From assembly GCF_004124325.1 (NCBI RefSeq), contig NZ_QBDT01000001.1, forward strand, positions 3,596,001 to 3,660,000: a stretch of 64,000 bases of DNA, read 5' to 3'. Positions 20,175-28,176 of this stretch are shown piece after piece. The notes below the pieces were generated by a model. The model searched no databases. It was not told the DNA's origin and saw only the letters and a list, made by a program, of their open reading frames with translations. Within the stretch, counting starts at the first letter, position 1. Each line of letters opens with the position of its first letter. A program made the position numbers and the translations under genes. This DNA is from Streptomyces sp. L2 (GTDB taxonomy: Bacteria; Actinomycetota; Actinomycetes; Streptomycetales; Streptomycetaceae).

Positions 20175-20419
20175 GCGGCCTCCAGCCCGTGGGTCCACGA
20201 CGCCCCGAGCGCGCCCACGTACGGCCGCACCGACCGGGCTGCGGTGGCGTCGAGCGGGGTGTCCAGGCCGTACGGGCTGCGGTGGGCGGGGAGGGACACG
20301 GGCGGATCCGGTCTCGGGGCGATCAGAAACACGGGTGCCTCGTACTGCGGGCGGTGCCTTCCGGTCGGGATCAGCACGCGGCCCAGGACGGCGGCCAAGC
20401 GCCGGATAAGGTCGGTCAT
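20171..20419 (-). CDS. Small conserved hypothetical protein
   Basis: 82 residues, starting MTDLIRRLAAVLGRVLIPTG and Pro/Arg-rich in the middle. ATG 20419 with GGAGCT 6-7 nt upstream. Coupled to the next gene by a 4-nt overlap; divergent from the GntR gene across about 150 bp. Probably co-regulated with it; no function known. Confidence 0.65.
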   Translation of the reverse strand: MTDLIRRLAAVLGRVLIPTGRHRPQYEAPVFLIAPRPDPPVSLPAHRSPYGLDTPLDATAARSVRPYVGALGASWTHGLEAA

Positions 20420-20568
20420 GTCATCAGCTCCTTGGGCTGGTGGCCACGCCCCCGGACGGCTCCACCCGTCGCGGGGGTCTTTCGTGACCACTGTATTGGC
20501 AGTCGGGTGTGGTGTACTAGCCCTGGCAGGGATCGCACTGATGTGCCCAGTACAGGCAGAGTGGCGGG

Positions 20569-20829
20569 GTGATGCAGTTCGTACCAGACATCCCCCGCTG
20601 GCGGCAGGTCGCCGAGGTCATCCGCAGTCGCATCAAGGACGGCACGTATCCACCGCGTAGCCGCGTGCCTTCTGTCCAACAGCTCATCGCGGAGTTCGGC
20701 GTAGCAACAGCGACCGCACAGAAGGTGCACAAGGGTCTGCGTGCCGAAGGGCTGATCTACACCGAACCCGGCCTCGGCTCCTTCGTGGCCAAGCCCCCCT
20801 CCCCCGAGGAACCCGAGCGCCCGGCGTAG
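20569..20829 (+). CDS. GntR-family regulator, HTH-only
   Basis: 86 residues: only the winged helix (WRQVAEVIRSRIKDGTYPPR, RVPSVQQLIAEFGVATATAQ, VHKGLRAEGLIYTEPGLGSF) and a short acidic tail, with no effector domain. Full-size GntR proteins exceed 200 residues, but such short versions are widespread in Streptomyces. GTG 20569 or ATG 20572 could start it. Probably controls the divergent small-gene pair. Confidence 0.85.
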   Translation: MMQFVPDIPRWRQVAEVIRSRIKDGTYPPRSRVPSVQQLIAEFGVATATAQKVHKGLRAEGLIYTEPGLGSFVAKPPSPEEPERPA

Positions 20830-20832
20830 GGC

Positions 20833-21234
20833 ATGACCACCTCCATGATCCGCGGCGCGAGCCTCCGCGGCTTCGCCGGGCTCGTGGAGTCGCTCGGGGG
20901 TGATCCGGGCGAGCTGGTCCGGCGGTTCGGGATTCCCGTGGAGGCGCTCACCTCCGACGAGGGGCTGGTGCCGATCACCGGTCACGATCTGATGCTGGAC
21001 GCGGCGGCCCGCGACCTGCGCTGTCCCGGCTTCGGGCTGCGGCTCGCCCGCGCCCAGGACTACGACTCGATGGTCAAGGAGAAGACCCTCGCCGACCGCT
21101 GCAAGGCCGACCCGCGCTGGCTGCAGATCCTGCCGTCCACCGAACTGGCTCCGTGGAAGCGGTTCTGGCCGGTCGTGCCGACGTACGCGCACGGGGGCAT
21201 CTCCTACGGCGAGATCAAGGGCGGCCGGCGATGA
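20833..21234 (+). CDS. AraC-regulator N-terminal domain fused to an unrelated tail (deletion remnant)
   Basis: 133 residues. Residues 5-80 (RGASLRGFAGLVESLGGDPG, LTSDEGLVPITGHDLMLDAA) are the start of the arabinose-binding domain found at the N terminus of OruR/AraC-type regulators, which normally continue to ~330 residues with two HTHs. After CPGFGLRLARAQDYD the match stops; the remainder (KADPRWLQILPSTELAPWKR...) looks like the C-terminal end of another protein that I cannot name. The stop overlaps the SDR start (ATGA). A deletion joining a regulator to a former enzyme gene of the SDR operon is the simplest reading. Confidence 0.55.
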   Translation: MTTSMIRGASLRGFAGLVESLGGDPGELVRRFGIPVEALTSDEGLVPITGHDLMLDAAARDLRCPGFGLRLARAQDYDSMVKEKTLADRCKADPRWLQILPSTELAPWKRFWPVVPTYAHGGISYGEIKGGRR

Positions 21235-22079
21235 GCGCGCGCACCGGCGCGAGGGCGGGCTCGGGTGCCGTCGTCACCGGCGCCGGCCGCGGGCTCGGCC
21301 GGCGGATCGCCGCGCTGCTCGTCGAGCGGGGCCACCGCGTGCTGGTCACCGACGTCGACGGGGACGCCGCCCGCGCCACCGCCGCCGGGCTGGGGCCCGA
21401 GGTGTCCTGGGCCGCCGTCGACGTACGCGACGAGGCCCAGGTCGCCGCCGCGCGGGACCGGATCGTGGCCGAGGCGGGACGGCTCGGCGTGTGGGTGAAC
21501 AACGCCGGTGTGCTGGTCACCGGGCCCGCCTGGGAGCAGCCGGCCGAGGTGCGCCGGCTGATGCTGGAGGTCAACGCGCTCGGCACCGTCAACGGCACGG
21601 TGGCCGCGATCGGGGCGATGCGCGGCTCGGGAGGAGGGCACATCGTCAACATCGTTTCGCTGGCCGGCCTGACCGCCGTACCCGGAGAGGCCGTGTACGC
21701 CGCGTCCAAGCACGCGGCGATCGGCTTCAGCCTCAGCACGCTCGCCGACCTCCGCGTGGCCGGGATCAGGGACATCCGGATCTCCTGCGTCTGCCCGGAC
21801 GGGATCTGGACGCCGATGCTGCACGACAAGCTGGACGACCCGGCGTCGGCGCTGTCCTTCTCCGGCACGCTGCTGACGCCCGAGGAGGTCGCCGGGGCGG
21901 TGCGCGCGGTCCTGGACCGGCCGCGGCCCGTCACCGCCGTACCCGCGTGGCGGGGGCTCCAGGTGCGCCTCGCCGACGCGTTGCCCCGGTTCGGACTGCG
22001 CGCGGTGCCGCTGGCGGTGGCCCAGGGGCGGAGGGTGCAGCGGAGGATAGCGCGGCAGGCGGGGCGGCGCGACGGCTGA
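21231..22079 (+). CDS. Short-chain dehydrogenase/reductase
   Basis: 282 residues, classical SDR: TGAGRGLGRRIA (NAD(P) binding), DVDG, NNAGVLV, catalytic Ser in NIVSLAGL and YAASK. C-terminal ~60 residues extend past the core, basic at the end. ATG overlaps the previous stop. Substrate unknown; the vestigial neighbour suggests it was once part of a larger catabolic operon. Confidence 0.9.
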   Translation: MSARTGARAGSGAVVTGAGRGLGRRIAALLVERGHRVLVTDVDGDAARATAAGLGPEVSWAAVDVRDEAQVAAARDRIVAEAGRLGVWVNNAGVLVTGPAWEQPAEVRRLMLEVNALGTVNGTVAAIGAMRGSGGGHIVNIVSLAGLTAVPGEAVYAASKHAAIGFSLSTLADLRVAGIRDIRISCVCPDGIWTPMLHDKLDDPASALSFSGTLLTPEEVAGAVRAVLDRPRPVTAVPAWRGLQVRLADALPRFGLRAVPLAVAQGRRVQRRIARQAGRRDG

Positions 22080-22280
22080 AGCGGCCCCAGGGTTCCCTCC
22101 AGCCCCAAGAAACTCAAAAATTACCGAACGTACGTGCAACCCTTACTTCGTGAGGGCGGTCTCCTGTGCGCTGACGGCTTCGTGAACCCTGGGACAACCC
22201 ACGGCGAACACGGACAGTCCGCACCCCATTGACTGCGGATGCCCGCCAGGCATCCCCCGCATGCCGCAGGAGAAACCCGC

Positions 22281-23747
22281 ATGCACATGCACCGGCGAAT
22301 CGCTCTCGCGACGGCCACCGCGGCCGCGCTGACGGGCGGTCTGCTCACCTTCGTCGCCTCGCCCGCGTCGGCCGCCGACTCGGCCCACGTGGCGAAGGCC
22401 GACTTCAACGGCGACGGCATCGGCGACATCGCCACGTCCGCGCCCACCGCCTACGTCAGCGGCCACAAGGGCGCCGGCGCGGTCGTCGTCCTGTACGGGT
22501 CGTCGAGCGGCGTCACCTCGTCCAAGCACAAGACCCTCAGCCAGGACTCCCCGAACGTCCCGGGCAGCGCCGAGGCCGGCGACGGCTTCGGCAGCGAGAC
22601 GGCATACGGCGACTTCAACAACGACGGCTACGACGACCTCGCCGTCGGCACCCCTTACGAGAAGGTCGGCACCGACACCAACGGTGGCGGTGTCACCATC
22701 CTGTGGGGCTCCAGCAGCGGCCTGACCGGCAAGTCCACCGGCCTCGCCGACCCGTCCCCCGGCACCCACGACTTCTGGGGCAAGGACCTCGCCGCCGGCG
22801 ACTTCGACGGTGACGGCAAGGCCGACCTGGTCATCGGCTCCAACTCCAGCACCCTGGACCTGTACCGGGGCGGCCTCAAGAGCCACGGCACCATCAACCC
22901 GCCGATCGAGCCCGGCACCAACGACTACCCGTACGGTCCGCTGAGCCTGACCGCCGGTGACGTCAACGGCGACGGCCTGACCGACCTGGTGGTCGACGGC
23001 TACGAGACGAACACCGCCATGGGCTGGAACACCAACTACTGGCTGCCCGGCTCCACCACCGACGGCCTGAGCGGCTCCACCGCCAAGGCCTTGAAGCCCG
23101 GCATCATCACCGCCATCGGCGACATCAACAAGGACGGCTACGCCGACATCGTCAGCGGCGCCGGCTGGGACAACGTCACCGACGACGGCACCCCCATCCC
23201 GGACTCCTCCAACGGCGGCCGGGTGAACATCACCTACGGCTCCTCCGAGGGCCCGGCGTCCACCACCGCCATCAGCCAGAACTCGGGCAACGTCCCCGGC
23301 ACCAACGAGAAGGGCGACGGCTTCGGCTGGGACCTCGACCTCGGTGACGTCAACGGCGACGGCTACCAGGACCTCGTCGTCAGCACCCCGGACGAGGACA
23401 TCAGCGGCATCAGCAACACCGGCCAGGTCACCGTCCTGTACGGCTCCGCCAAGGGTGTGAACACCACCTCCGGCGCCCAGGCCTTCGCCGAGAGCACCGC
23501 CGGTGTCCCCGGCACCGCCGAGAAGAACGACCTGTTCGGCGCCGACGTCAAGCTCGACGACGTCACCGGCGACGGCAAGGCCGACCTGGTGATCGGCTCG
23601 TACGAGAACGACGGCAACGGCGGCATCACCTTCCTGCGCTCCAACGGCTCGAAGATCACCACCTCCGGGGCCGGCATCATCTCGCCGACCTCCGTGAGCA
23701 TCAACACCACGGGCGCGCCGCAGTTCAGCTCGAACTTCGCCGACTGA
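22281..23747 (+). CDS. Secreted FG-GAP (integrin-like beta-propeller) protein
   Basis: 488 residues. Signal peptide ending in ASPASAADS (cleavage near 30), then seven Ca-binding FG-GAP units, each with DxNxDGxxD (DFNGDGIGD, DFNNDGYDD, DFDGDGKAD, DVNGDGLTD, DINKDGYAD, DVNGDGYQD, DVTGDGKAD), as expected for one seven-bladed propeller. No enzymatic domain is seen; an extracellular binding role is likely. ATG 22281 with GCAGGAG 8 nt upstream. The 200 bp before it include an AT-rich segment with GCAACCC, a possible ECF-type -35. Confidence 0.9.
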   Translation: MHMHRRIALATATAAALTGGLLTFVASPASAADSAHVAKADFNGDGIGDIATSAPTAYVSGHKGAGAVVVLYGSSSGVTSSKHKTLSQDSPNVPGSAEAGDGFGSETAYGDFNNDGYDDLAVGTPYEKVGTDTNGGGVTILWGSSSGLTGKSTGLADPSPGTHDFWGKDLAAGDFDGDGKADLVIGSNSSTLDLYRGGLKSHGTINPPIEPGTNDYPYGPLSLTAGDVNGDGLTDLVVDGYETNTAMGWNTNYWLPGSTTDGLSGSTAKALKPGIITAIGDINKDGYADIVSGAGWDNVTDDGTPIPDSSNGGRVNITYGSSEGPASTTAISQNSGNVPGTNEKGDGFGWDLDLGDVNGDGYQDLVVSTPDEDISGISNTGQVTVLYGSAKGVNTTSGAQAFAESTAGVPGTAEKNDLFGADVKLDDVTGDGKADLVIGSYENDGNGGITFLRSNGSKITTSGAGIISPTSVSINTTGAPQFSSNFAD

Positions 23748-23903
23748 TCGGCTCGTCTCCGCGAGGTTGACGGCCGAACCCCGAGACAACCCGGAACGAG
23801 CCTGCTGACGGCCCCTTAGGGGATGTCACAGGTCGGCCGCAAAGCCGGGCCCGCACAGCCGGGCCCGGCACCTCGCTGTCCGGGACCAGGTACGTTCGAG
23901 GAC

Positions 23904-24872
23904 GTGGCTGGATTCAGGATCGGACGCGGGGGCCGAGACAACCGCACCCCCCAGGGACAGCAGGCCCCGCAGGGACAGCAGGCGCCGCGGGGGCCGTCGT
24001 ACGGCAGGCAGGGACCGTCGTACGGCAGGCCGTCGGTGCCCCCGTCGCCGTACCCGCCGCAGGGGCAGGGGCAGGGGCAGCCGTACGGCTACCCGGGGCC
24101 GGGCGGCGGGGACGGCCCGGAGTACTTCGACGACGGCGGCTACGGCCAGGGCGGCTACCCGGCACCGGGGCAGAGCGGCCGGCAGAGCCCGCACGCCGCC
24201 CAGACGCCGCACGACCCGTACGCGGCGAACGCCCCGGGCCACACCCAGGCCTTCTCCGTCGACGAGGCCGCCGGCTACACGCAGGGCGCGACCTACCACG
24301 CCGGCGCGGCCGCGCCCGCGGGCCCCAGCGGTCCGCCGCTGCACTGGAAGGACCTGCTGCGGGGCGTCGTCCTCTCCCCGAACCAGACGTTCCTGCGCAT
24401 GCGGGACTACACGATGTGGACCCCGGCGCTCGTCGTCACGTTCCTCTACGGCCTGCTCGCCGTGTTCGGCTTCGACCACGCCCGCGAGGACGCGATCAGC
24501 GCCACGCTCTCCAACGCGGTGCCGATCGTGCTGGTGACGGCGGTGGCGATGGTGCTGAGCGCGTTCATCCTCGGCGTGGTCACCCACACGCTGGCCCGTC
24601 AGCTCGGCGGCGACGGCGCCTGGCAGCCCACGGTGGGCCTGTCCATGCTGATCATGTCCCTCACGGACGCGCCCCGCCTGCTGTTCGCCATGTTCCTCGG
24701 CGGCGACGCCGGCTTCGTGCAGCTGCTGGGCTGGGCCACGTGGATCGCGGCGGGCGCCCTGCTGACCCTGATGGTCTCCCGCTCCCACGACCTGCCCTGG
24801 CCGAAGGCGCTGGGCGCGTCGGCGATCCAGCTGATCGCCCTGCTGTCGATCGTGAAGCTGGGCACGTTCTAG
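23904..24872 (+). CDS. Yip1-domain membrane protein
   Basis: 322 residues: a ~150-residue disordered Gln/Pro/Gly/Tyr-rich N terminus and a Yip1-type C-terminal domain with about five membrane helices starting at LLRGVVLSPNQTFLRMRDYT. The GTG at 23904 (MAGFRIGRG) is preferred; the frame is open upstream. The N-terminal low-complexity part contains repeated DNA, for instance two copies of GACCGTCGTACGGCAGGC-like sequence near 24000. Role unknown. Confidence 0.8.
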   Translation: MAGFRIGRGGRDNRTPQGQQAPQGQQAPRGPSYGRQGPSYGRPSVPPSPYPPQGQGQGQPYGYPGPGGGDGPEYFDDGGYGQGGYPAPGQSGRQSPHAAQTPHDPYAANAPGHTQAFSVDEAAGYTQGATYHAGAAAPAGPSGPPLHWKDLLRGVVLSPNQTFLRMRDYTMWTPALVVTFLYGLLAVFGFDHAREDAISATLSNAVPIVLVTAVAMVLSAFILGVVTHTLARQLGGDGAWQPTVGLSMLIMSLTDAPRLLFAMFLGGDAGFVQLLGWATWIAAGALLTLMVSRSHDLPWPKALGASAIQLIALLSIVKLGTF

Positions 24873-24908
24873 TGCCGTGACCGGAAACGGTCACCAGAGG
24901 GGTGTGAA

Positions 24909-24941
24909 AAAGACCCCCGGTCCACTGGACCGGGGGTCTTT
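24909..24941. terminator. Bidirectional intrinsic terminator
   Basis: AAAGACCCCCGGTCC (24909-24923) pairs with GGACCGGGGGTCTTT (24927-24941), loop ACT: 15 bp with A/T runs on both sides. Serves the Yip1 gene (+) and the gene ending at 24990 (-). Confidence 0.92.
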
Positions 24942-24989
24942 CGCTTCCCGCCTTGGCTTTCCGCCTGGTGCTCCAGGAAGTCCGCGTCC

Positions 24990-25238
24990 TCACACGGTCA
25001 GGGGAACCGGGTGGACTTCGTCGGCCCGATGACCAGCACGTTCGTGGATACGCTGGACCGCTTCGGCCGAGGGGGCCTCGGAGAGGCAGTAGACCGTGCC
25101 GGACTCCGGGTCCGCCCAGGCCTTCTCGAAGTGGACGCCTTCCTCCTGTTCAATGGCGAGATCGGCCCCATGGGCCTGCTTCAGCTGGTCGGCCGTGATG
25201 CCGTTCATCCCGTGGTGAACGTCCATGAACTTGGGCAT
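24990..25238 (-). CDS. DUF4242 / SCO4226-like nickel-binding small protein
   Basis: 82 residues: MPKFMDVHHGMNGITADQLK...GVHFEKAWADPESGTVYCLS, APSAEAVQRIHERAGHRADEVHPV. This is the ferredoxin-like fold of the DUF4242 family; the structurally studied Streptomyces member SCO4226 binds nickel through His residues. The HH and other His/Cys are present. ATG 25238. Function in the cell is not established. Confidence 0.8.
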   Translation of the reverse strand: MPKFMDVHHGMNGITADQLKQAHGADLAIEQEEGVHFEKAWADPESGTVYCLSEAPSAEAVQRIHERAGHRADEVHPVPLTV

Positions 25239-25376
25239 GATGTCGCGGCTCCTTCCGGCTCTCGCGGCCCGGCGAGTGCCGGGTCGCGCCCGCCGGCGTC
25301 ATCATGTCCATCCTGTGCCCGTACGCCCCTGACGGCGACACGGGCAGGCCGAACAGCTGTCGCGCGCAGGCGCAGG

Positions 25377-25886
25377 TCAGAGCGCTTCCCTGTTCACCTT
25401 GGGCGCCGAGCCCGTCCTGTGCACCGGCGGCAGGACGCTCCACGGGAAGTTGATCCACTCGTCGGTGCGCTTCCATACGTACTCGCACTTCACGAGGGAG
25501 TGGGACTTCTCGTAGATCACGGCGGAGCGGACCTCGGCGACGGTGTCGAGGCAGAAGTCGCGGACCAGCTTGAGCGTCTTGCCGGTGTCGGCGACGTCGT
25601 CGGTGATGAGGACCTTCTTGTCGGAGAAGTCGATCACGTTCGGCACGGGCGCGAGCATGACCGGCATCTCCAGCGTGGTGCCGACGCCGGTGTAGAACTC
25701 GACGTTCACGAGGTGGATGTTCTTGCAGTCCAGGGCGTACGCCAGGGCGCCCGCGACGAACACGCCGCCGCGGGCGATGCTCAGCACGATGTCGGGCTCG
25801 TAGCCGTCGTCGGCGATGGTCTGCGCCAGTTCGCGGACGGCGTTGCCGAACAGCTCGTAGGTCAGGTTCTCCCGGACGTCGCTCAT
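25377..25886 (-). CDS. Purine-type phosphoribosyltransferase
   Basis: 169 residues. PRPP-binding motif KKVLITDDVADTGKTLKLVR at about 88-107, preceded by VLSIARGGVFVAGALAYAL. Type I phosphoribosyltransferase fold of the hypoxanthine/xanthine-salvage type; exact base specificity cannot be read. Start ATG 25886, 8 nt after dcd, so co-transcribed with it in a nucleotide-metabolism unit. Confidence 0.88.
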   Translation of the reverse strand: MSDVRENLTYELFGNAVRELAQTIADDGYEPDIVLSIARGGVFVAGALAYALDCKNIHLVNVEFYTGVGTTLEMPVMLAPVPNVIDFSDKKVLITDDVADTGKTLKLVRDFCLDTVAEVRSAVIYEKSHSLVKCEYVWKRTDEWINFPWSVLPPVHRTGSAPKVNREAL

Positions 25887-25894
25887 CTGTCCGC

Positions 25895-26470
25895 TCACAC
25901 CTGGGTCCGATGGAAGTTCAGGAAGGACCGGGAGGCGGTCGGCCCGCGCTGGCCCTGGTACCGGGAGCCGTAGCGCTCGCTGCCGTACGGGAACTCGGCC
26001 GGCGAGCTGAGCCGGAACATGCACAGCTGGCCGATCTTCATGCCGGGCCACAGCTTGATCGGCAGCGTGGCCAGGTTGGACAGCTCCAGGGTGACGTGGC
26101 CGCTGAAGCCGGGGTCGATGAACCCGGCGGTGGAGTGCGTGACCAGGCCGAGCCGCCCGAGCGAGCTCTTGCCCTCCAGCCGTGACGCGAGATCGTCGGG
26201 CAGGGTGATGACCTCGTACGTGCTCGCCAGCACGAACTCCCCGGGGTGCAGGATGAACGGCTCGTCGCCGTCCGGCTCCACCAGCCGGGTCAGGTCGGCC
26301 TGCTCCACGGAGGGGTCGATGTGCGGGTACCGGTGGTTCTCGAACACCCGGAAGTACCGGTCCAGCCGTACGTCGACGCTGGACGGCTGCACCATGGATT
26401 CGTCGTAGGGATCGATCCGGACCCGCCCGGCGTCGATCTCGGCCCGGATGTCCTTGTCTGAGAGAAGCAC
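25895..26470 (-). CDS. dcd: dCTP deaminase
   Basis: 191 residues. Makes dUTP from dCTP for dTMP synthesis. Family blocks: [75 protein letters not shown] with the catalytic Glu region [14 protein letters not shown], and the C-terminal [15 protein letters not shown] start at 26470. Upstream of the phosphoribosyltransferase gene. Confidence 0.96.
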   Translation of the reverse strand: MLLSDKDIRAEIDAGRVRIDPYDESMVQPSSVDVRLDRYFRVFENHRYPHIDPSVEQADLTRLVEPDGDEPFILHPGEFVLASTYEVITLPDDLASRLEGKSSLGRLGLVTHSTAGFIDPGFSGHVTLELSNLATLPIKLWPGMKIGQLCMFRLSSPAEFPYGSERYGSRYQGQRGPTASRSFLNFHRTQV

Positions 26471-26544
26471 GTCCCGAGGATACGCAAGGCGCGCGGAGCC
26501 GTGACAACCACGGCGCCCACGCGCCCCGTCCTTCTCACACGCCC

Positions 26545-26703
26545 CTATCGCTTCTCCAGGGCGACGGGCACCGCACTGCGGAGCCGGGCACACCTGGGAC
26601 ACCTCACGAGCCGACCCGGACCGAGTCGCTCGGCCTGCTGCATCGGGAACGAAGCGGCGCTGAAGACGTGCCCGTCCGCACAGCGGACCACGGTGCGTTC
26701 CAT
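26545..26703 (-). CDS. Mini zinc-ribbon protein
   Basis: 52 residues: [20 protein letters not shown]...[20 protein letters not shown]. Cys/His pairs (RCADGH and RCPRC) form a zinc ribbon. A conserved streptomycete small protein. ATG 26703 with GAGGGA 4-5 nt upstream. The longer open frame upstream is not conserved-looking. Function unknown. The rest of 26471-26983 holds nothing else I can support. Confidence 0.7.
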   Translation of the reverse strand: MERTVVRCADGHVFSAASFPMQQAERLGPGRLVRCPRCARLRSAVPVALEKR

Positions 26704-26983
26704 CAAGTCCCTCAAGTCCCTTCCCCAAGAGCCGTATCCGGCTTGCTGCCCTGCCGACAAAAGGCACATTACGGGATCAAAGACTCGACTCTCCAGGCGG
26801 CACTCCGGTCCACCCCGGGACCCTTCCCACACCTCCACCGTACGCCCCAACTCCACGCCCCGGCACGGGGATCCCCCCGCCCCACAACGCACCGGGCCCC
26901 CGGGCTCCGAGCACCGGGGGCCTGCCATGAGGTACAGTGAGCGAGCATCCGGACACCCCGACCGCTCGGGCCGTCCGTATCAC

Positions 26984-27054
26984 GCGGGTGTAGTTTAATG
27001 GTAGAACATCAGCTTCCCAAGCTGAGAGCGCGAGTTCGATTCTCGTCACCCGCT
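26984..27054 (+). tRNA. tRNA-Gly(CCC)
   Basis: 71 nt. Acceptor arms GCGGGTG / CACCCGC with discriminator T, D-arm TAGTTTAATGGTAGAA, anticodon stem CAGC/GCTG with loop TTCCCAA (anticodon CCC), T-arm CGAGTTCGATTCTCG. No CCA encoded. The 3' half is the attachment site of the element to its right. Confidence 0.95.
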
Positions 27055-27075
27055 CTTCTCGAAGCCCCAGGTCAG
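27017..27075. repeat. attL-type 59-bp direct repeat (tRNA-Gly 3' half plus terminator)
   Basis: From CCAAGCTGAGAG in the anticodon arm, through the tRNA 3' end, to AGCCCCAGGTCAG in the terminator. Identical to 29524-29582. Duplicated tRNA 3' ends are the classic mark of site-specific integration. Confidence 0.88.
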
Positions 27076-27087
27076 CGACCTGGGGCT
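27063..27087 (+). terminator. tRNA-Gly terminator (left version)
   Basis: AGCCCCAGGTC/GACCTGGGGCT stem of 11 bp with loop AGC, followed by GTTTCATT. The second version, at 29570-29595, follows the other repeat. Confidence 0.85.
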
Positions 27088-27336
27088 GTTTCATTGGGAA
27101 GCCTTTGCTGCGTTTTTTGGGTACTCCTGTACCCCCGAGATTGGGCACACAGAGGGCACGCGCGCCTTGGCACATCGCAGCGGGGCGCTGAACTGCACTT
27201 TCACGTAGCTGAGCCGGATGCGAGTCCTCAGCCCGCTGTTCCTCGGCGATGGCGGACCTCCGTCCCGCGTGTCTTCGTCGTGGGCGGTGCCCAAGCCCCT
27301 TGTGGAAGCAGGCACTTGACCGCTGTGGCGCCTGCG

Positions 27337-27780
27337 TCAGAGCGGGAGGTCATCGGGAAGTACACGGAACGCTTTGTAACGGCCCAGCGGGCGTACGGCC
27401 CGGAAGTCTCGTCGGTCCAGGGTGAGAATCGCGTCCGTGTCGTAGTCGGCGGCAAGCGCCACGTTCACTGCGTCGGCGAGGTCGAGGTCCAGCGCGCGGT
27501 AACGGACACGGACGGACTGGGCTGCGCCCAGGTGACCCTCCGTGATCTCCGGCATGACGACACGACCCCGGCCGATCCAGCGCCGCAAGTCGTCGACCGC
27601 GCTGAGGGCAGCCTCCCTGCCGAGCTCACGTGTCGCCACGTGATCCAGTTCGGCCAGCAGGAGCGGAGACATGACCAGCAGGCCCGCCGCCATGATCGCC
27701 TCGTTCGCCGCCCCATGTTCCGGGTGAGCCGAGTCCAGCGCTGCCAGAAGGCCGGACGTATCGGCGATGACAATGATCAC
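27337..27780 (-). CDS. PIN-domain toxin, VapC family
   Basis: 147 residues. PIN catalytic acids: D in VIADTSGLLAAL, the LAELDHVATRE region, and D residues in DLDLADAVNVALAADYDTDA, LTLDRRDFRAVRPL. Expected to be an Mg-dependent RNase neutralised by the upstream antitoxin. GTG 27780 overlaps the antitoxin stop by 4 nt, standard for VapBC. Confidence 0.88.
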   Translation of the reverse strand: MIIVIADTSGLLAALDSAHPEHGAANEAIMAAGLLVMSPLLLAELDHVATRELGREAALSAVDDLRRWIGRGRVVMPEITEGHLGAAQSVRVRYRALDLDLADAVNVALAADYDTDAILTLDRRDFRAVRPLGRYKAFRVLPDDLPL

Positions 27781-28043
27781 GCGGCGGATCCGGAGCCCGA
27801 GCCGGTCCCACGCCCGACGGCATCGGCGACCGTGTCGCGGACCTCCGCCTTGGGCAGCGTGCGCCCCGGCCCCTCGAAGGTGCGTGAGAACAGCGGCTCG
27901 TCCCAGACCCGGTTCGCCATGGCTGCAAGGTGGATGCCCTGGCGGATGATCTCGGCCTCGCTTATGCCCCGGCGCTTGGCGGCCTCCTTGATGATCGCCA
28001 GGTCCTCGGGGTCCGCGTAGACGTTCGTGCGCTTCATGGACAT
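27777..28043 (-). CDS. Ribbon-helix-helix antitoxin, VapB-like
   Basis: 88 residues: KRTNVYADPEDLAIIKEAAK, RRGISEAEIIRQGIHLAAMA is a ribbon-helix-helix DNA-binding domain; the C-terminal WDEPLFSRTFEGPGRTLPKA would wrap the toxin. ATG 28043 (or 28037). No ribosome site; a TACTCT -10-like element 7 nt upstream suggests a leaderless mRNA. Direct repeats over the start region are the likely autoregulatory operator. Confidence 0.82.
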   Translation of the reverse strand: MSMKRTNVYADPEDLAIIKEAAKRRGISEAEIIRQGIHLAAMANRVWDEPLFSRTFEGPGRTLPKAEVRDTVADAVGRGTGSGSGSAA

Positions 28044-28066
28044 GTACCAAGAGTAGTCCATGTACC
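28041..28066. promoter_or_regulatory. Direct-repeat operator of the vapBC pair
   Basis: Two copies of CATGTACC (28041-28048 and 28059-28066) 18 bp apart, overlapping the antitoxin start codon and -10 region. Typical position for ribbon-helix-helix autorepression. Confidence 0.55.
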
Positions 28067-28176
28067 GGATTGGTGTATCCGGCACTCCTTCCCATGTCGT
28101 GTTGCTGAGGACCAGCCGAGCCGACCTCCCACGCCCCTTTCGGGTGCCAGACTGTTCCTGGGGAGAGGGGTATGTC

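Noticed and set aside
26777..27175. Minus-strand ORF with VTRIELALSAWEADVLPLNY
   Set aside because: This is the antisense reading of tRNA-Gly, a well-known spurious entry in protein databases. The same string in the 29440-31212 frame is the att copy.
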